From Bacteroidota bacterium (GTDB lineage: Bacteria > Bacteroidota > Bacteroidia > Chitinophagales > Chitinophagaceae): 64,000 nt of DNA. The DNA is taken from the NCBI GenBank assembly GCA_013285905.1, contig JABDGU010000006.1, positions 1-64,000 of the forward strand. Reading direction: 5' to 3'. Both the position numbers and the translations under genes were made by a program. Positions 1-7,132 of this stretch are shown here, piece after piece (the stretch's first letter is position 1; every line of letters starts with the position of its first letter). Below the pieces are notes generated by a model, which had not been told where the DNA came from, did no database searches, and saw only the letters and a list, made by a program, of their open reading frames with translations.

Positions 1-833
1 CTCAAATGCAGTATGATTTCGATAAAAAAGAACAGGCTGTAAAGGCAGAACAGGAAAAAAAGAACGCTCTTGCTGTAGAAAATATAAAAAAACAGACATT
101 AATAAGAAATACTTCATTCGCAGGCCTTGGCGTCCTAATGTTATTTTCAGTGATCGTTTACAAACAACGTAACCGTGCTACAAAAGAGAAAAAAAGAAGT
201 GATGAGTTGTTGCTCAATATCCTTCCGGCAGAAGTTGCGGAAGAACTAAAAAATAAAGGCGTAGCTGACGCAAAACAATTTGAAGATGTGACTGTATTAT
301 TCACAGATTTTGTAAATTTTACTGACGCAGGGGAAAGAATGACACCTAAGCAATTGGTGGGCGAACTGCATGCCTGTTTCAAGGCATTTGATGACATATT
401 GGGCAGATATAATATAGAAAAAATAAAGACAGTGGGCGATGCCTATCTCGCAGTGTCTGGCCTGCCTGTTTCAAACCCCAAGCATGCTTTGGAAATAGTT
501 GCCGCAAGTATTGATATCCGCGACTTTATGAAGCAAAGGAAACAGCAATTGGGCGCCGGCACTTTTGAGATGCGCATCGGCATACATAGCGGCAGTGTGG
601 TTGCAGGAATAGTGGGTGTGAAAAAATTCGCTTATGATATCTGGGGCGATACTGTAAACACAGCAGCCCGTATGGAGCAACACAGCGAATCAGGCAGGAT
701 AAATATATCAGAGACTACTTACCAACTCGTTAAGGACAAATATGTTTGCACCCAAAGGGGCAAGATAGAAGCAAAGAATAAAGGTCTGATTGATATGTAT
801 TTTGTTGAAAAGGTAAAAGAGGCGAACTCTTAG
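1..833 (+). CDS. Adenylate cyclase, class III, membrane-anchored (5' end outside window)
   Basis: The reading frame is open to the left edge, so the N-terminus is missing; in this family it usually carries TPR repeats. Counting from the first visible Met (position 6): a charged coiled coil (1-33), one TM helix (about 34-52), then a class III cyclase domain (about 75-270). Metal-binding Asp are D101 (VLFTDF) and D145 (KTVGDAY). The purine-selecting pair is K141 and D211 (YDIWGD), the adenylate cyclase pattern rather than guanylate. Transition-state residues N218 and R222 (TVNTAAR) are present, so the enzyme should be active. Inference: it makes cAMP in the cytoplasm in response to protein contacts of the missing TPR part. 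Confidence 0.93.
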   Translation, partial: QMQYDFDKKEQAVKAEQEKKNALAVENIKKQTLIRNTSFAGLGVLMLFSVIVYKQRNRATKEKKRSDELLLNILPAEVAEELKNKGVADAKQFEDVTVLFTDFVNFTDAGERMTPKQLVGELHACFKAFDDILGRYNIEKIKTVGDAYLAVSGLPVSNPKHALEIVAASIDIRDFMKQRKQQLGAGTFEMRIGIHSGSVVAGIVGVKKFAYDIWGDTVNTAARMEQHSESGRINISETTYQLVKDKYVCTQRGKIEAKNKGLIDMYFVEKVKEANS

Positions 834-947
834 TTGACCGATACCTCATTTGCTGCGGGATGAAATATTGTTAGGCAAAAAAAACCATCCCATACTGTTA
901 TCGACCTTTTTTTTTATTATTATTGCCAGACTAAAAAAACAATAGAT

Positions 948-1064
948 ATGTCGCAACAGGACCTATTACATACGCTGGTATATCCCGGACTTACCCTGAT
1001 AGTTATTTTTGTTTTGCTGCGGGGAGGGAAATTTCTCGGCAGGTCGAAGAAAAAAGACGAATGA
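948..1064 (+). CDS. Small single-pass membrane protein, 38 aa
   Basis: This is an ATG-started 38-codon frame in the gap between the cyclase and the next gene. It begins MSQQDLLHTLVYPGLTLIVI, has one hydrophobic helix (about residues 11-24), and ends in a strongly basic tail (GRSKKKDE). A short polar N-terminus, one TM helix and a positive cytoplasmic end are typical of real bacterial miniproteins. No family is recognised. It could be chance, but the composition is far from random translation. Confidence 0.45.
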   Translation: MSQQDLLHTLVYPGLTLIVIFVLLRGGKFLGRSKKKDE

Positions 1065-1073
1065 CGATACTAA

Positions 1074-1427
1074 TTATTTTTCTTTTTGTGTTCCCGAATA
1101 GGTGATGATAGCTTCATTCTTATCCACGAAGTTTAAGAACTCCCTCAGGTTAACATACTTTTGGTAAGGTGTTCCCAATGGTACTAATTCTCTCAGAATC
1201 ACAAAGGCCTCATATTCCGGCAATTTGTAAAATGCCAAAGCTTTTTCAGGACATTTTAGCTCCTGGAATAACTGAAAAAATAAATTACGGTTTATTTGAT
1301 TATACGGACATACCAGGATATGATCTATCACTTCAAATTCCTTGTCCTCATTTAGAACTACGCTGCCTACCAGGTGTTGATATTGCTCGCTAAGCATCTT
1401 TGCCTCTGCAAATGTAAGTACCTTCAT
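1074..1427 (-). CDS. Hypothetical protein, 117 aa
   Basis: An uncharacterised acidic cytoplasmic protein with no signal peptide or TM helix. The start at 1427 (MKVLTFAEAK) is preferred over the upstream Met at 1484 because a purine-rich GAGAGA lies just before it and the extra 19 residues look like untranslated leader. It contains a VIDHILVCPYN segment and aromatic-rich C-terminal helices. No known domain is recognised. It is convergent with the 38-aa gene and divergent from the cation transporter gene. Confidence 0.6.
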   Translation of the reverse strand: MKVLTFAEAKMLSEQYQHLVGSVVLNEDKEFEVIDHILVCPYNQINRNLFFQLFQELKCPEKALAFYKLPEYEAFVILRELVPLGTPYQKYVNLREFLNFVDKNEAIITYSGTQKEK

Positions 1428-1588
1428 TGTCTCTCTCACGTTAAAAATCGGCAGCAAAAATAGGACGAATTTTATTTTGTACAAAAAAACTCTTTTTCCC
1501 TTTTAAATTTAGTTAGCGCTGTTTCACTTTTCGGTTTTCACTATTAGTCCCGTATTAGTTTAGATGTCCCCATTTTAGGCACACTATT

Positions 1589-1596
1589 TATATTTG
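1589..1596 (+). promoter_or_regulatory. Bacteroidota -7 promoter element TATATTTG
   Basis: A perfect TAnnTTTG match 46 bp upstream of the cation diffusion facilitator start. No convincing -33 TTTG was seen at the expected spacing. Confidence 0.45.
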
Positions 1597-1641
1597 TACT
1601 GCCATGAGACAAACGAACCATAATAGAATTAGCTTTAAACA

Positions 1642-2538
1642 ATGAGGTCTAAGACGGTCGTCTATATTGCTTTGGTGTCGGACTTGCTGATCGCTGTTAC
1701 AAAATTTCTTGTGGCAGCCATTACCCGCAGTTCGGCAATGGCATCAGAAGGCGTCCACTCTGTGATAGATTGCATAAGCCAGCTTCTGCTGCTTTGGGGC
1801 ATAAGAAAAAGCAAACAGAAAGCCGATGACAAACGCCCCTTTGGCTATGGCAGGGAACTATATTTCTGGTCATTTATCGTTTCGCTTACCATGTTCAGCA
1901 TGGGTGGCTGCATTTCGTTTTATGAAGGCATAGGCCAGTTCCGAAAACATACAGCACTGTCCCATCTTGGTTGGAATTACCTTGTCCTTGCCATCGGTGC
2001 CGTATTCACTATAATTTCAGCATCTGCTTCATTAAAAGTTTTCAACAAACAGAGAGGCGACATAACATTCTGGAAGGCCATATTGCAAAGTAAAGACCCT
2101 GCTATATTTATTGTGCTGCTCGGCGACCTGGGCGACCTCGCCGGCCTTTTCGTTGCATTTCTGGGTATCTTTTTTACCCATTTGTTCAAGGACCCCGGTT
2201 ACGATGCCATCGCTTCCATCATTATCGGAGCCATACTCATCTGCATATCCCTACTATTAGTGCGCGAAAGCCGGAGCCTGCTATTAGGCGAAGCTCCGAA
2301 TAAAAGAACACTACGCCGGATAATGGACATTGTAGAAACTGATGAGACCGTCATAAAAGTAAAAGAACACTTTTCTACTTACCTGGCGCCGGACGAAGTA
2401 ATTCTGCAACTCGTCACGGTTTTTAAAGACGATCTGAACACCCAACAAATAACCGAGGCAATTGAAAGGATCATTAAAACGGTGCAGCTGAAATACCCGA
2501 AGATCAAACAGATATTTATTGAGCCCCATCGCAAGTAA
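1642..2538 (+). CDS. Cation diffusion facilitator (CDF) family metal transporter
   Basis: 298 aa with about six TM helices and a cytoplasmic C-terminal domain (about 215-298), the usual CDF architecture. The TM2 metal site is visible as H39 and D43 (SEGVHSVID), followed by the family loop RPFGYGRELYFWS. TM5 carries an acidic pair (D162, D165) in LLGDLGDLAGLF, and the TM6 start DPGYDAIASI is typical. The protein resembles the SLC30A9-like branch more than the YiiP branch. Expected role: proton-coupled efflux of Zn(II) or a related divalent metal across the inner membrane; the specificity cannot be read from sequence. A 13-codon open frame upstream ends in a TGA overlapping this ATG. Confidence 0.92.
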   Translation: MRSKTVVYIALVSDLLIAVTKFLVAAITRSSAMASEGVHSVIDCISQLLLLWGIRKSKQKADDKRPFGYGRELYFWSFIVSLTMFSMGGCISFYEGIGQFRKHTALSHLGWNYLVLAIGAVFTIISASASLKVFNKQRGDITFWKAILQSKDPAIFIVLLGDLGDLAGLFVAFLGIFFTHLFKDPGYDAIASIIIGAILICISLLLVRESRSLLLGEAPNKRTLRRIMDIVETDETVIKVKEHFSTYLAPDEVILQLVTVFKDDLNTQQITEAIERIIKTVQLKYPKIKQIFIEPHRK

Positions 2539-2921
2539 ATTTCTGTCTGCCAAAATGGAAACATATCCACATTCCCCGTCACTGGCACAAAATTTGTGCA
2601 TAATAAATACGTTTTCTACCATTGTTATTTTGGCAGAAAAAAGGTTACAAAAGCTCTTTGAAATATTAATAAATGAAGCCGTTTTTTTGCGGCTTTGCGA
2701 TAAAATCTCTATCCACATTTTGCCGGAAATGATTTTTTCAGAAAAGCAGAAAAATATACCGGAACCCTTTACTGTAAAGGATTTAAAATTTTTGCCACCG
2801 GAAGAAAGCGGAAAAAACCGGAAATTTGAATGTGGATATCTTTCCTGACTGGTTTTCAGATTCACCCTTCCCTGCCCTTGTTTTTCGACCGCTACTGTTT
2901 TACATTTATACAAATTATTTT
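2539..2921. other. Intergenic region with a DnaA-box-like cluster (origin candidate)
   Basis: 383 bp without a convincing gene. It holds four 9-mers close to the DnaA box TTATNCACA: 2563-2571 (+, ATATCCACA), 2595-2603 (-, TTATGCACA, perfect), 2709-2717 (+, CTATCCACA) and 2831-2839 (-, ATATCCACA). The first and last form a 12-bp inverted pair, 2563-2574 with 2828-2839. A second inverted pair, TCTGCCAAAAT, lies at 2546-2556 and 2627-2637. CCGGAA occurs four times in the right half, and the middle is AT-rich. A 109-codon frame (2519-2848) crosses the region but overlaps the transporter gene and has no protein-like features. Confidence 0.35.
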
Positions 2922-3809
2922 ATGGAGTCCGTTCTCAGTGTCCAGAACATATCGAAAAACTATAGCCAGGTGCAGGCCCTCAAAAATGTTTCTTTTGATG
3001 TGCCGGCAGGCTCCGTGTTTGGCATCCTTGGCCCTAATGGCAGCGGCAAAACTACTTTACTCGGCATCATTCTCGATATCATAGTGCCTCTTGGCGGCCA
3101 TTATAATTGGTTTGGCGGCATGGATGCCGTGCATGCGCGCAGGCAGATCGGTTCTTTATTGGAAACACCCAATTTCTACCATTATATGTCGGCCTTCGAC
3201 AATCTTGGCATTTCAGCTTCCATCAAGCAAAGAGGATATAACGACAGGATAGCTGTGCTGGAAAAAACAGGCCTGCTGCAAAGGAAGGACTCTAAGTTCC
3301 AAACCTATTCGCTGGGCATGAAACAACGCCTGGCCATAGCTGCGGCATTGCTTGGCGGCCCAAAAGTGTTGGTATTTGATGAACCTACCAATGGTCTCGA
3401 CCCCGCCGGCATTGCAGAAATGCGGGAGTTGATACGCCTGCTTAACAGCGAGGGCATTACCGTCATCATGGCCAGCCACCTGCTGGACGAGGTAGAAAAA
3501 GTTTGCACACACGTTGCAATATTAAAGAAGGGAGAACTGCTGGTGCATGGTCCTGTTGATACTGTGCTCCGCAGTGACGATGTGCTGGAAGTAAAAGCGG
3601 CCGATATGGCTGTGCTTCAAAACGTGTTGCAATCTATGACCGGCATCAATAGCGTGCAGCACGTAAACGACCTGCTGTTGCTCAAATGCGTTGCCGACAT
3701 GAAAGCAGCCGATATTAACCGCTATTGTATGGACAAAGGGATCGTATTATCACATCTCGTCCTGAAAAAGAAAAGCCTCGAAACCCGTTTTATGGAACTG
3801 ACTAACTGA
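2922..3809 (+). CDS. ABC transporter ATP-binding protein
   Basis: 295 aa from the ATG at 2922; the frame is open further upstream, but those residues precede the conserved N-terminal beta strand and lie in the repeat-rich intergenic region. Walker A is GPNGSGKT (37-44), the ABC signature YSLGMKQR (129-136), Walker B VLVFDEPTNGLDP (149-161) and the H-loop ASHLLDE (184-190). All catalytic elements are intact. The long C-terminal extension is typical of ATPases paired with ABC-2 permeases (antibiotic or lantibiotic-immunity type exporters). The permease gene follows 7 bp later and forms one operon with it. Confidence 0.95.
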   Translation: MESVLSVQNISKNYSQVQALKNVSFDVPAGSVFGILGPNGSGKTTLLGIILDIIVPLGGHYNWFGGMDAVHARRQIGSLLETPNFYHYMSAFDNLGISASIKQRGYNDRIAVLEKTGLLQRKDSKFQTYSLGMKQRLAIAAALLGGPKVLVFDEPTNGLDPAGIAEMRELIRLLNSEGITVIMASHLLDEVEKVCTHVAILKKGELLVHGPVDTVLRSDDVLEVKAADMAVLQNVLQSMTGINSVQHVNDLLLLKCVADMKAADINRYCMDKGIVLSHLVLKKKSLETRFMELTN

Positions 3810-3816
3810 TAATAAT

Positions 3817-4611
3817 ATGAGCTCATTACTTACTATAGAGTGGCTGAAACTGAAACGGTACAAAACCTTTTGGATACTGATATCTTTCTTTGTTGTCATG
3901 CTGCCCTTGTGGAATTACTGCATTATCAAAGGCATGATCAATATGGGCTCTAAAGGCGTTAATATATTTAATCCGTCTTACTCTTTCCCCGCGGTGTGGA
4001 GTAATGTGGGTTTCTGGGGGAGCCTGTTTATTATATTGCTTTCAATACTGGTCATTATTATCACCAGCAACGAGTTTACTTTTCGTACACACCGGCAAAA
4101 TGTGATAGACGGCTGGAGCCGCCTGCAGTTCTTTCATGCCAAGGTTTACCTGGTTGTTTTATTGAGCCTTATAGCTACGCTGTATCTGTTTATAGTTGGG
4201 GCAATTTTCGGTTATGTCAATTCAGGTTCTTTCAGTTCTTTGTTTGAAGGCACAGAGAAGGTTTTTTATTTTTTCCTGCTTTCCATCAACTATTTAGGCT
4301 TTGCTTTGTTTGCCGCCCTCCTGATAAAACGGAGCGGTTTATCAATAGGCATGTTTTTACTCTACGTATTTGTCATTAAAAACATCCTAAAAGGTATATT
4401 AAATTACGCCGGCGACCATCTGAATGTAGGTAATTATCTGCCCATGCAGTCTAGCAGCGAATTACTGCCTTTTCCGCTTTTTGAGATGGCCAGGGCACTT
4501 CTTAAGCAAACCGAAGCGCCACCAATTACAGCTTATGTTATAGCAAGTATAGCCTGGGTCATCGTATATTATATAGTTTGCCGCATGATGTTATTAAAAA
4601 GGGATTGGTGA
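3817..4611 (+). CDS. ABC-2 type transporter permease
   Basis: 264 aa with about six TM helices. The N-terminus LLTIEWLKLKRYKTFWILIS is a classic amphipathic helix leading into TM1 of ABC-2 or YhaQ-like permeases, and the ITSNEFTFRTHRQNVIDG stretch after TM2 is typical of such permeases. It follows its ATPase by 7 bp, so the two probably form an inner-membrane exporter with two copies of each subunit. The substrate is unknown. Confidence 0.9.
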   Translation: MSSLLTIEWLKLKRYKTFWILISFFVVMLPLWNYCIIKGMINMGSKGVNIFNPSYSFPAVWSNVGFWGSLFIILLSILVIIITSNEFTFRTHRQNVIDGWSRLQFFHAKVYLVVLLSLIATLYLFIVGAIFGYVNSGSFSSLFEGTEKVFYFFLLSINYLGFALFAALLIKRSGLSIGMFLLYVFVIKNILKGILNYAGDHLNVGNYLPMQSSSELLPFPLFEMARALLKQTEAPPITAYVIASIAWVIVYYIVCRMMLLKRDW

Positions 4612-4735
4612 TACCTAAATTCCCTAAAATACCTTGGGATTGTTTTTTTAGGGCAAATGCCTCCCGACAAAAGTGATAAGCATTTCTTTTTACATTTATT
4701 TTACAAGCCGGATTACCAAAATGCCGGATTTTTAA

Positions 4736-4743
4736 TATATTTG
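4736..4743 (+). promoter_or_regulatory. -7 promoter element TATATTTG of the C10 protease operon
   Basis: A perfect TAnnTTTG match 18 bp before the protease ATG. It is preceded by two direct copies of GCCGGATT (about 4707-4730) that could be a regulator site. Confidence 0.5.
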
Positions 4744-4761
4744 TATCTTACACTTTAATAA

Positions 4762-6183
4762 ATGCGAAAAATCATAACATTTTGTTTGCTGGCTATTAGC
4801 AGCATATCCTATTCCAAGCCCTTAAGCCAAAGTACCGCACAGTCTGTTGCATACAATTATTATAAAAATGTCGGTAAAATACTCAGTTCAGACGACCTGT
4901 CTTTGGCATATACAGCAAGCAACAATATAAATGGGGCACAAATTGCTGATTTCTACGTCTTCAATGTCGTTTCTTCTGCTGGCTTCATTATTGTATCGGC
5001 TGATGATATCATCACACCTATTCTTGGCTTTTCAACCGAATCTGCTTTTAATACAAACAATATCCCACCGGATCTCAGCTTTTGGCTTAAAGGCTATCAG
5101 AACTCCATAGCAAGAGGTATAGGCAATGGCACAAACGCTACTGCTGAAATATCAGAAAAATGGAATACCCTGCTTCAGCCCGCTTCAAACGGCATGGCAG
5201 CCAAGACCACTAATAATTCCGTGCTGCCTATGGTTACAACCATGTGGAACCAGGACGGGATTTACAATGCAATGTGTCCTTATGATTACTCATATCAGAC
5301 GAATGTGCTTACTGGCTGCGTAGCCACTGCAATGGCCCAGGTAATGAGATTTTGGAAATGGCCTGATACCGCAGTTGGTTCCAATTCTTACAATTCCAAT
5401 TACGGAATGCTGCAAGTGAATTATAACAATAGCGTTTACAGCTGGGATTCTATGGTGATCAACCCTACACATGCTAACAATTATATCGCAAAACTGATGT
5501 ATGATGCAGGTGTAAGTGTTGATATGGGTTATGGAGTTACTGAAAGCGGCTCTTATGTCACTGTCAATGAAAATTCTGTCTGCGCACAAACTGCATTACA
5601 AGATTATTTCCGCTACAAACATACGATGGCTGCTGTTGAGCGGTATAGTAAGACAGACTCCCAATGGGTTAGCTTATTGCAAAATGAGCTATTGGCCGGC
5701 CGGCCCATTATTTACGAAGGCTCTGGCCCACAGGGGGGCCATTGTTTTGTTAATGATGGTTATTTCCAATACGATCATTTTCATTTTAATTGGGGCTGGG
5801 GTGGTTCTTGCAATGGGTATTTCATAATCAATTCCCTTACTCCCGGAAATGATACGTTTAATGATCAGCAAGCTGTTTTAATAAATATTATCCCTGATAC
5901 CCCAGTTACCATTGTTAATACGGGTATCGAACAAGTGAGGCCTAATGACAACATAAATATTTATCCTAACCCTGCAAAAGATGAAATAAACATTGCATCG
6001 GGCACACAAACAATAACAGAGATTCATGTTACCGATATGCTGGGACGTGAAGTAATTGTAAACTACCCGCTTAACAAACAGTTTATCACTTTGCCGGTTC
6101 GAAACCTTGTACCTGGTGTATATAACATACAACTGGCTACAGCCAAAGGGCGCCTTAGTTCCCAAATAGTCATTACGAAATGA
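4762..6183 (+). CDS. C10 family (streptopain-like) cysteine protease with T9SS sorting domain
   Basis: 473 aa. A signal peptide (1-18) is followed by a propeptide of the Spi type (about 20-115), the papain-fold catalytic domain (about 150-380) and a C-terminal T9SS type A sorting domain (about 395-473, beginning INIYPNPAKDEINI). Catalytic Cys186 lies in LTGCVATAMAQVM and His327 in GGHCFVNDGY; FNWGWGG supplies the conserved Trp/Asn wall. Expected role: a zymogen exported by Sec, then secreted or anchored at the surface by the type IX system, degrading host or environmental proteins. The stop overlaps the next start by 4 bp (ATGA), so a 161-aa partner is translationally coupled. Confidence 0.95.
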   Translation: MRKIITFCLLAISSISYSKPLSQSTAQSVAYNYYKNVGKILSSDDLSLAYTASNNINGAQIADFYVFNVVSSAGFIIVSADDIITPILGFSTESAFNTNNIPPDLSFWLKGYQNSIARGIGNGTNATAEISEKWNTLLQPASNGMAAKTTNNSVLPMVTTMWNQDGIYNAMCPYDYSYQTNVLTGCVATAMAQVMRFWKWPDTAVGSNSYNSNYGMLQVNYNNSVYSWDSMVINPTHANNYIAKLMYDAGVSVDMGYGVTESGSYVTVNENSVCAQTALQDYFRYKHTMAAVERYSKTDSQWVSLLQNELLAGRPIIYEGSGPQGGHCFVNDGYFQYDHFHFNWGWGGSCNGYFIINSLTPGNDTFNDQQAVLINIIPDTPVTIVNTGIEQVRPNDNINIYPNPAKDEINIASGTQTITEIHVTDMLGREVIVNYPLNKQFITLPVRNLVPGVYNIQLATAKGRLSSQIVITK

Positions 6184-6665
6184 GGTATCTAATTACCGCA
6201 TTTTTTCTTTGCTATACTATTTGCTTTGTAAATACCATTTCAGCCCAAACAGCTGTCGGCAACGAAGGGCCGCATCTCCTGCTATATAAAACACGTAGAG
6301 ATTACCGGGCTTTGGTGCCCGTTGCGCTGTCGGATGATAAGAAGCGTATAGTATCCTTGCCTGATCCGGGCGATCTTCGTACTTCACAAGGATACGCAAT
6401 GCCCGTATTGTTGCATAAAGGCTACTTGCTTGATAAAAGGGGAATCGGTAAAAATGTAGCTTTCCTTAAAATGACATATAAGGAGTATGCTGCGTTGCAA
6501 TTACCGCCGCCCACAGATGAACTCTATAAAATGATCATTGATAAAGACCCTTTAAGCTCTTTATGCGACTGTGGCCCGGCAAGCTTATTCAAAAACCCCG
6601 AAATGAAATTGAACTCCCTCATTGACGGGAAGAAACTAAAGAAAGCCTGCAAAACACTCAGGTAG
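6180..6665 (+). CDS. Secreted hypothetical protein coupled to the C10 protease
   Basis: 161 aa with a signal peptide (about 1-22, cleavage near ISA-Q), no TM helix afterwards, a basic C-terminus, and a CDCG pair near residue 130. It starts inside the stop codon of the protease gene, so both are made from one message. No family is recognised. C10 proteases in Bacteroides and Streptococcus are often encoded next to small inhibitors (Spi, staphostatin-like Bfi), so by context this could be an inhibitor, chaperone or accessory factor; sequence alone does not show it. Confidence 0.75.
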   Translation: MRYLITAFFLCYTICFVNTISAQTAVGNEGPHLLLYKTRRDYRALVPVALSDDKKRIVSLPDPGDLRTSQGYAMPVLLHKGYLLDKRGIGKNVAFLKMTYKEYAALQLPPPTDELYKMIIDKDPLSSLCDCGPASLFKNPEMKLNSLIDGKKLKKACKTLR

Positions 6666-6670
6666 GCAAG

Positions 6671-7045
6671 TTAATTATTGTAGAAGTTATTACCATAGTT
6701 GATCAATATCTCTTCATTTTTAGATATTGCTTTCAATGCAGTAATATATAATTCATTATTTTGTTCAGGTAAACCCTGGTGTTCCATTAGTTCATACTTG
6801 GCGTTTGCTTGGTTCTGATGATTGTACAAAGAACCAAATCCTAACGCGAACATCGAACCGTTTTTGCCGTACTCATATACATAAGATTGCAACTTGGTCT
6901 TCAATACATTCGTATTATCCTTGTCAGAAAATATCAATATCGGGCATATCTCTATCACTTCACCCTTTCTTATATCAACCGATGCAAACACACCTCTTCC
7001 TGCATCCTTAATGTTCGATTCGCTTACGTATACCTTTTTTTTCAT
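6671..7045 (-). CDS. Stand-alone SET domain protein (lysine methyltransferase-like)
   Basis: 124 aa, consisting almost entirely of a SET domain. Visible motifs are GRGVFAS near the start (SAM-binding), the GSLYNHQNQANAKYEL block equivalent to the NH(S)-xxPN motif of motif III, and the C-terminal ISKNEEILINYG equivalent to GEEL-xxDYG with the conserved Tyr. Short bacterial SET proteins of this type methylate lysines of unknown partners. The protein is cytoplasmic. It is convergent with the protease operon, only 5 bp apart. Confidence 0.85.
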   Translation of the reverse strand: MKKKVYVSESNIKDAGRGVFASVDIRKGEVIEICPILIFSDKDNTNVLKTKLQSYVYEYGKNGSMFALGFGSLYNHQNQANAKYELMEHQGLPEQNNELYITALKAISKNEEILINYGNNFYNN

Positions 7046-7132
7046 AAAGGGCGCAAGATAAGCTTATAGTAATAATAAAACAGAAAAGACTTTTTAAAAA
7101 AAGACACAATATCTTTTTTCCGGATTGCAAAA

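Noticed and set aside
2519-2848. 109-codon open frame in the origin-like region
   Set aside because: It overlaps the end of the CDF gene, lacks protein-like composition, and the region is explained by repeats and box-like sites.
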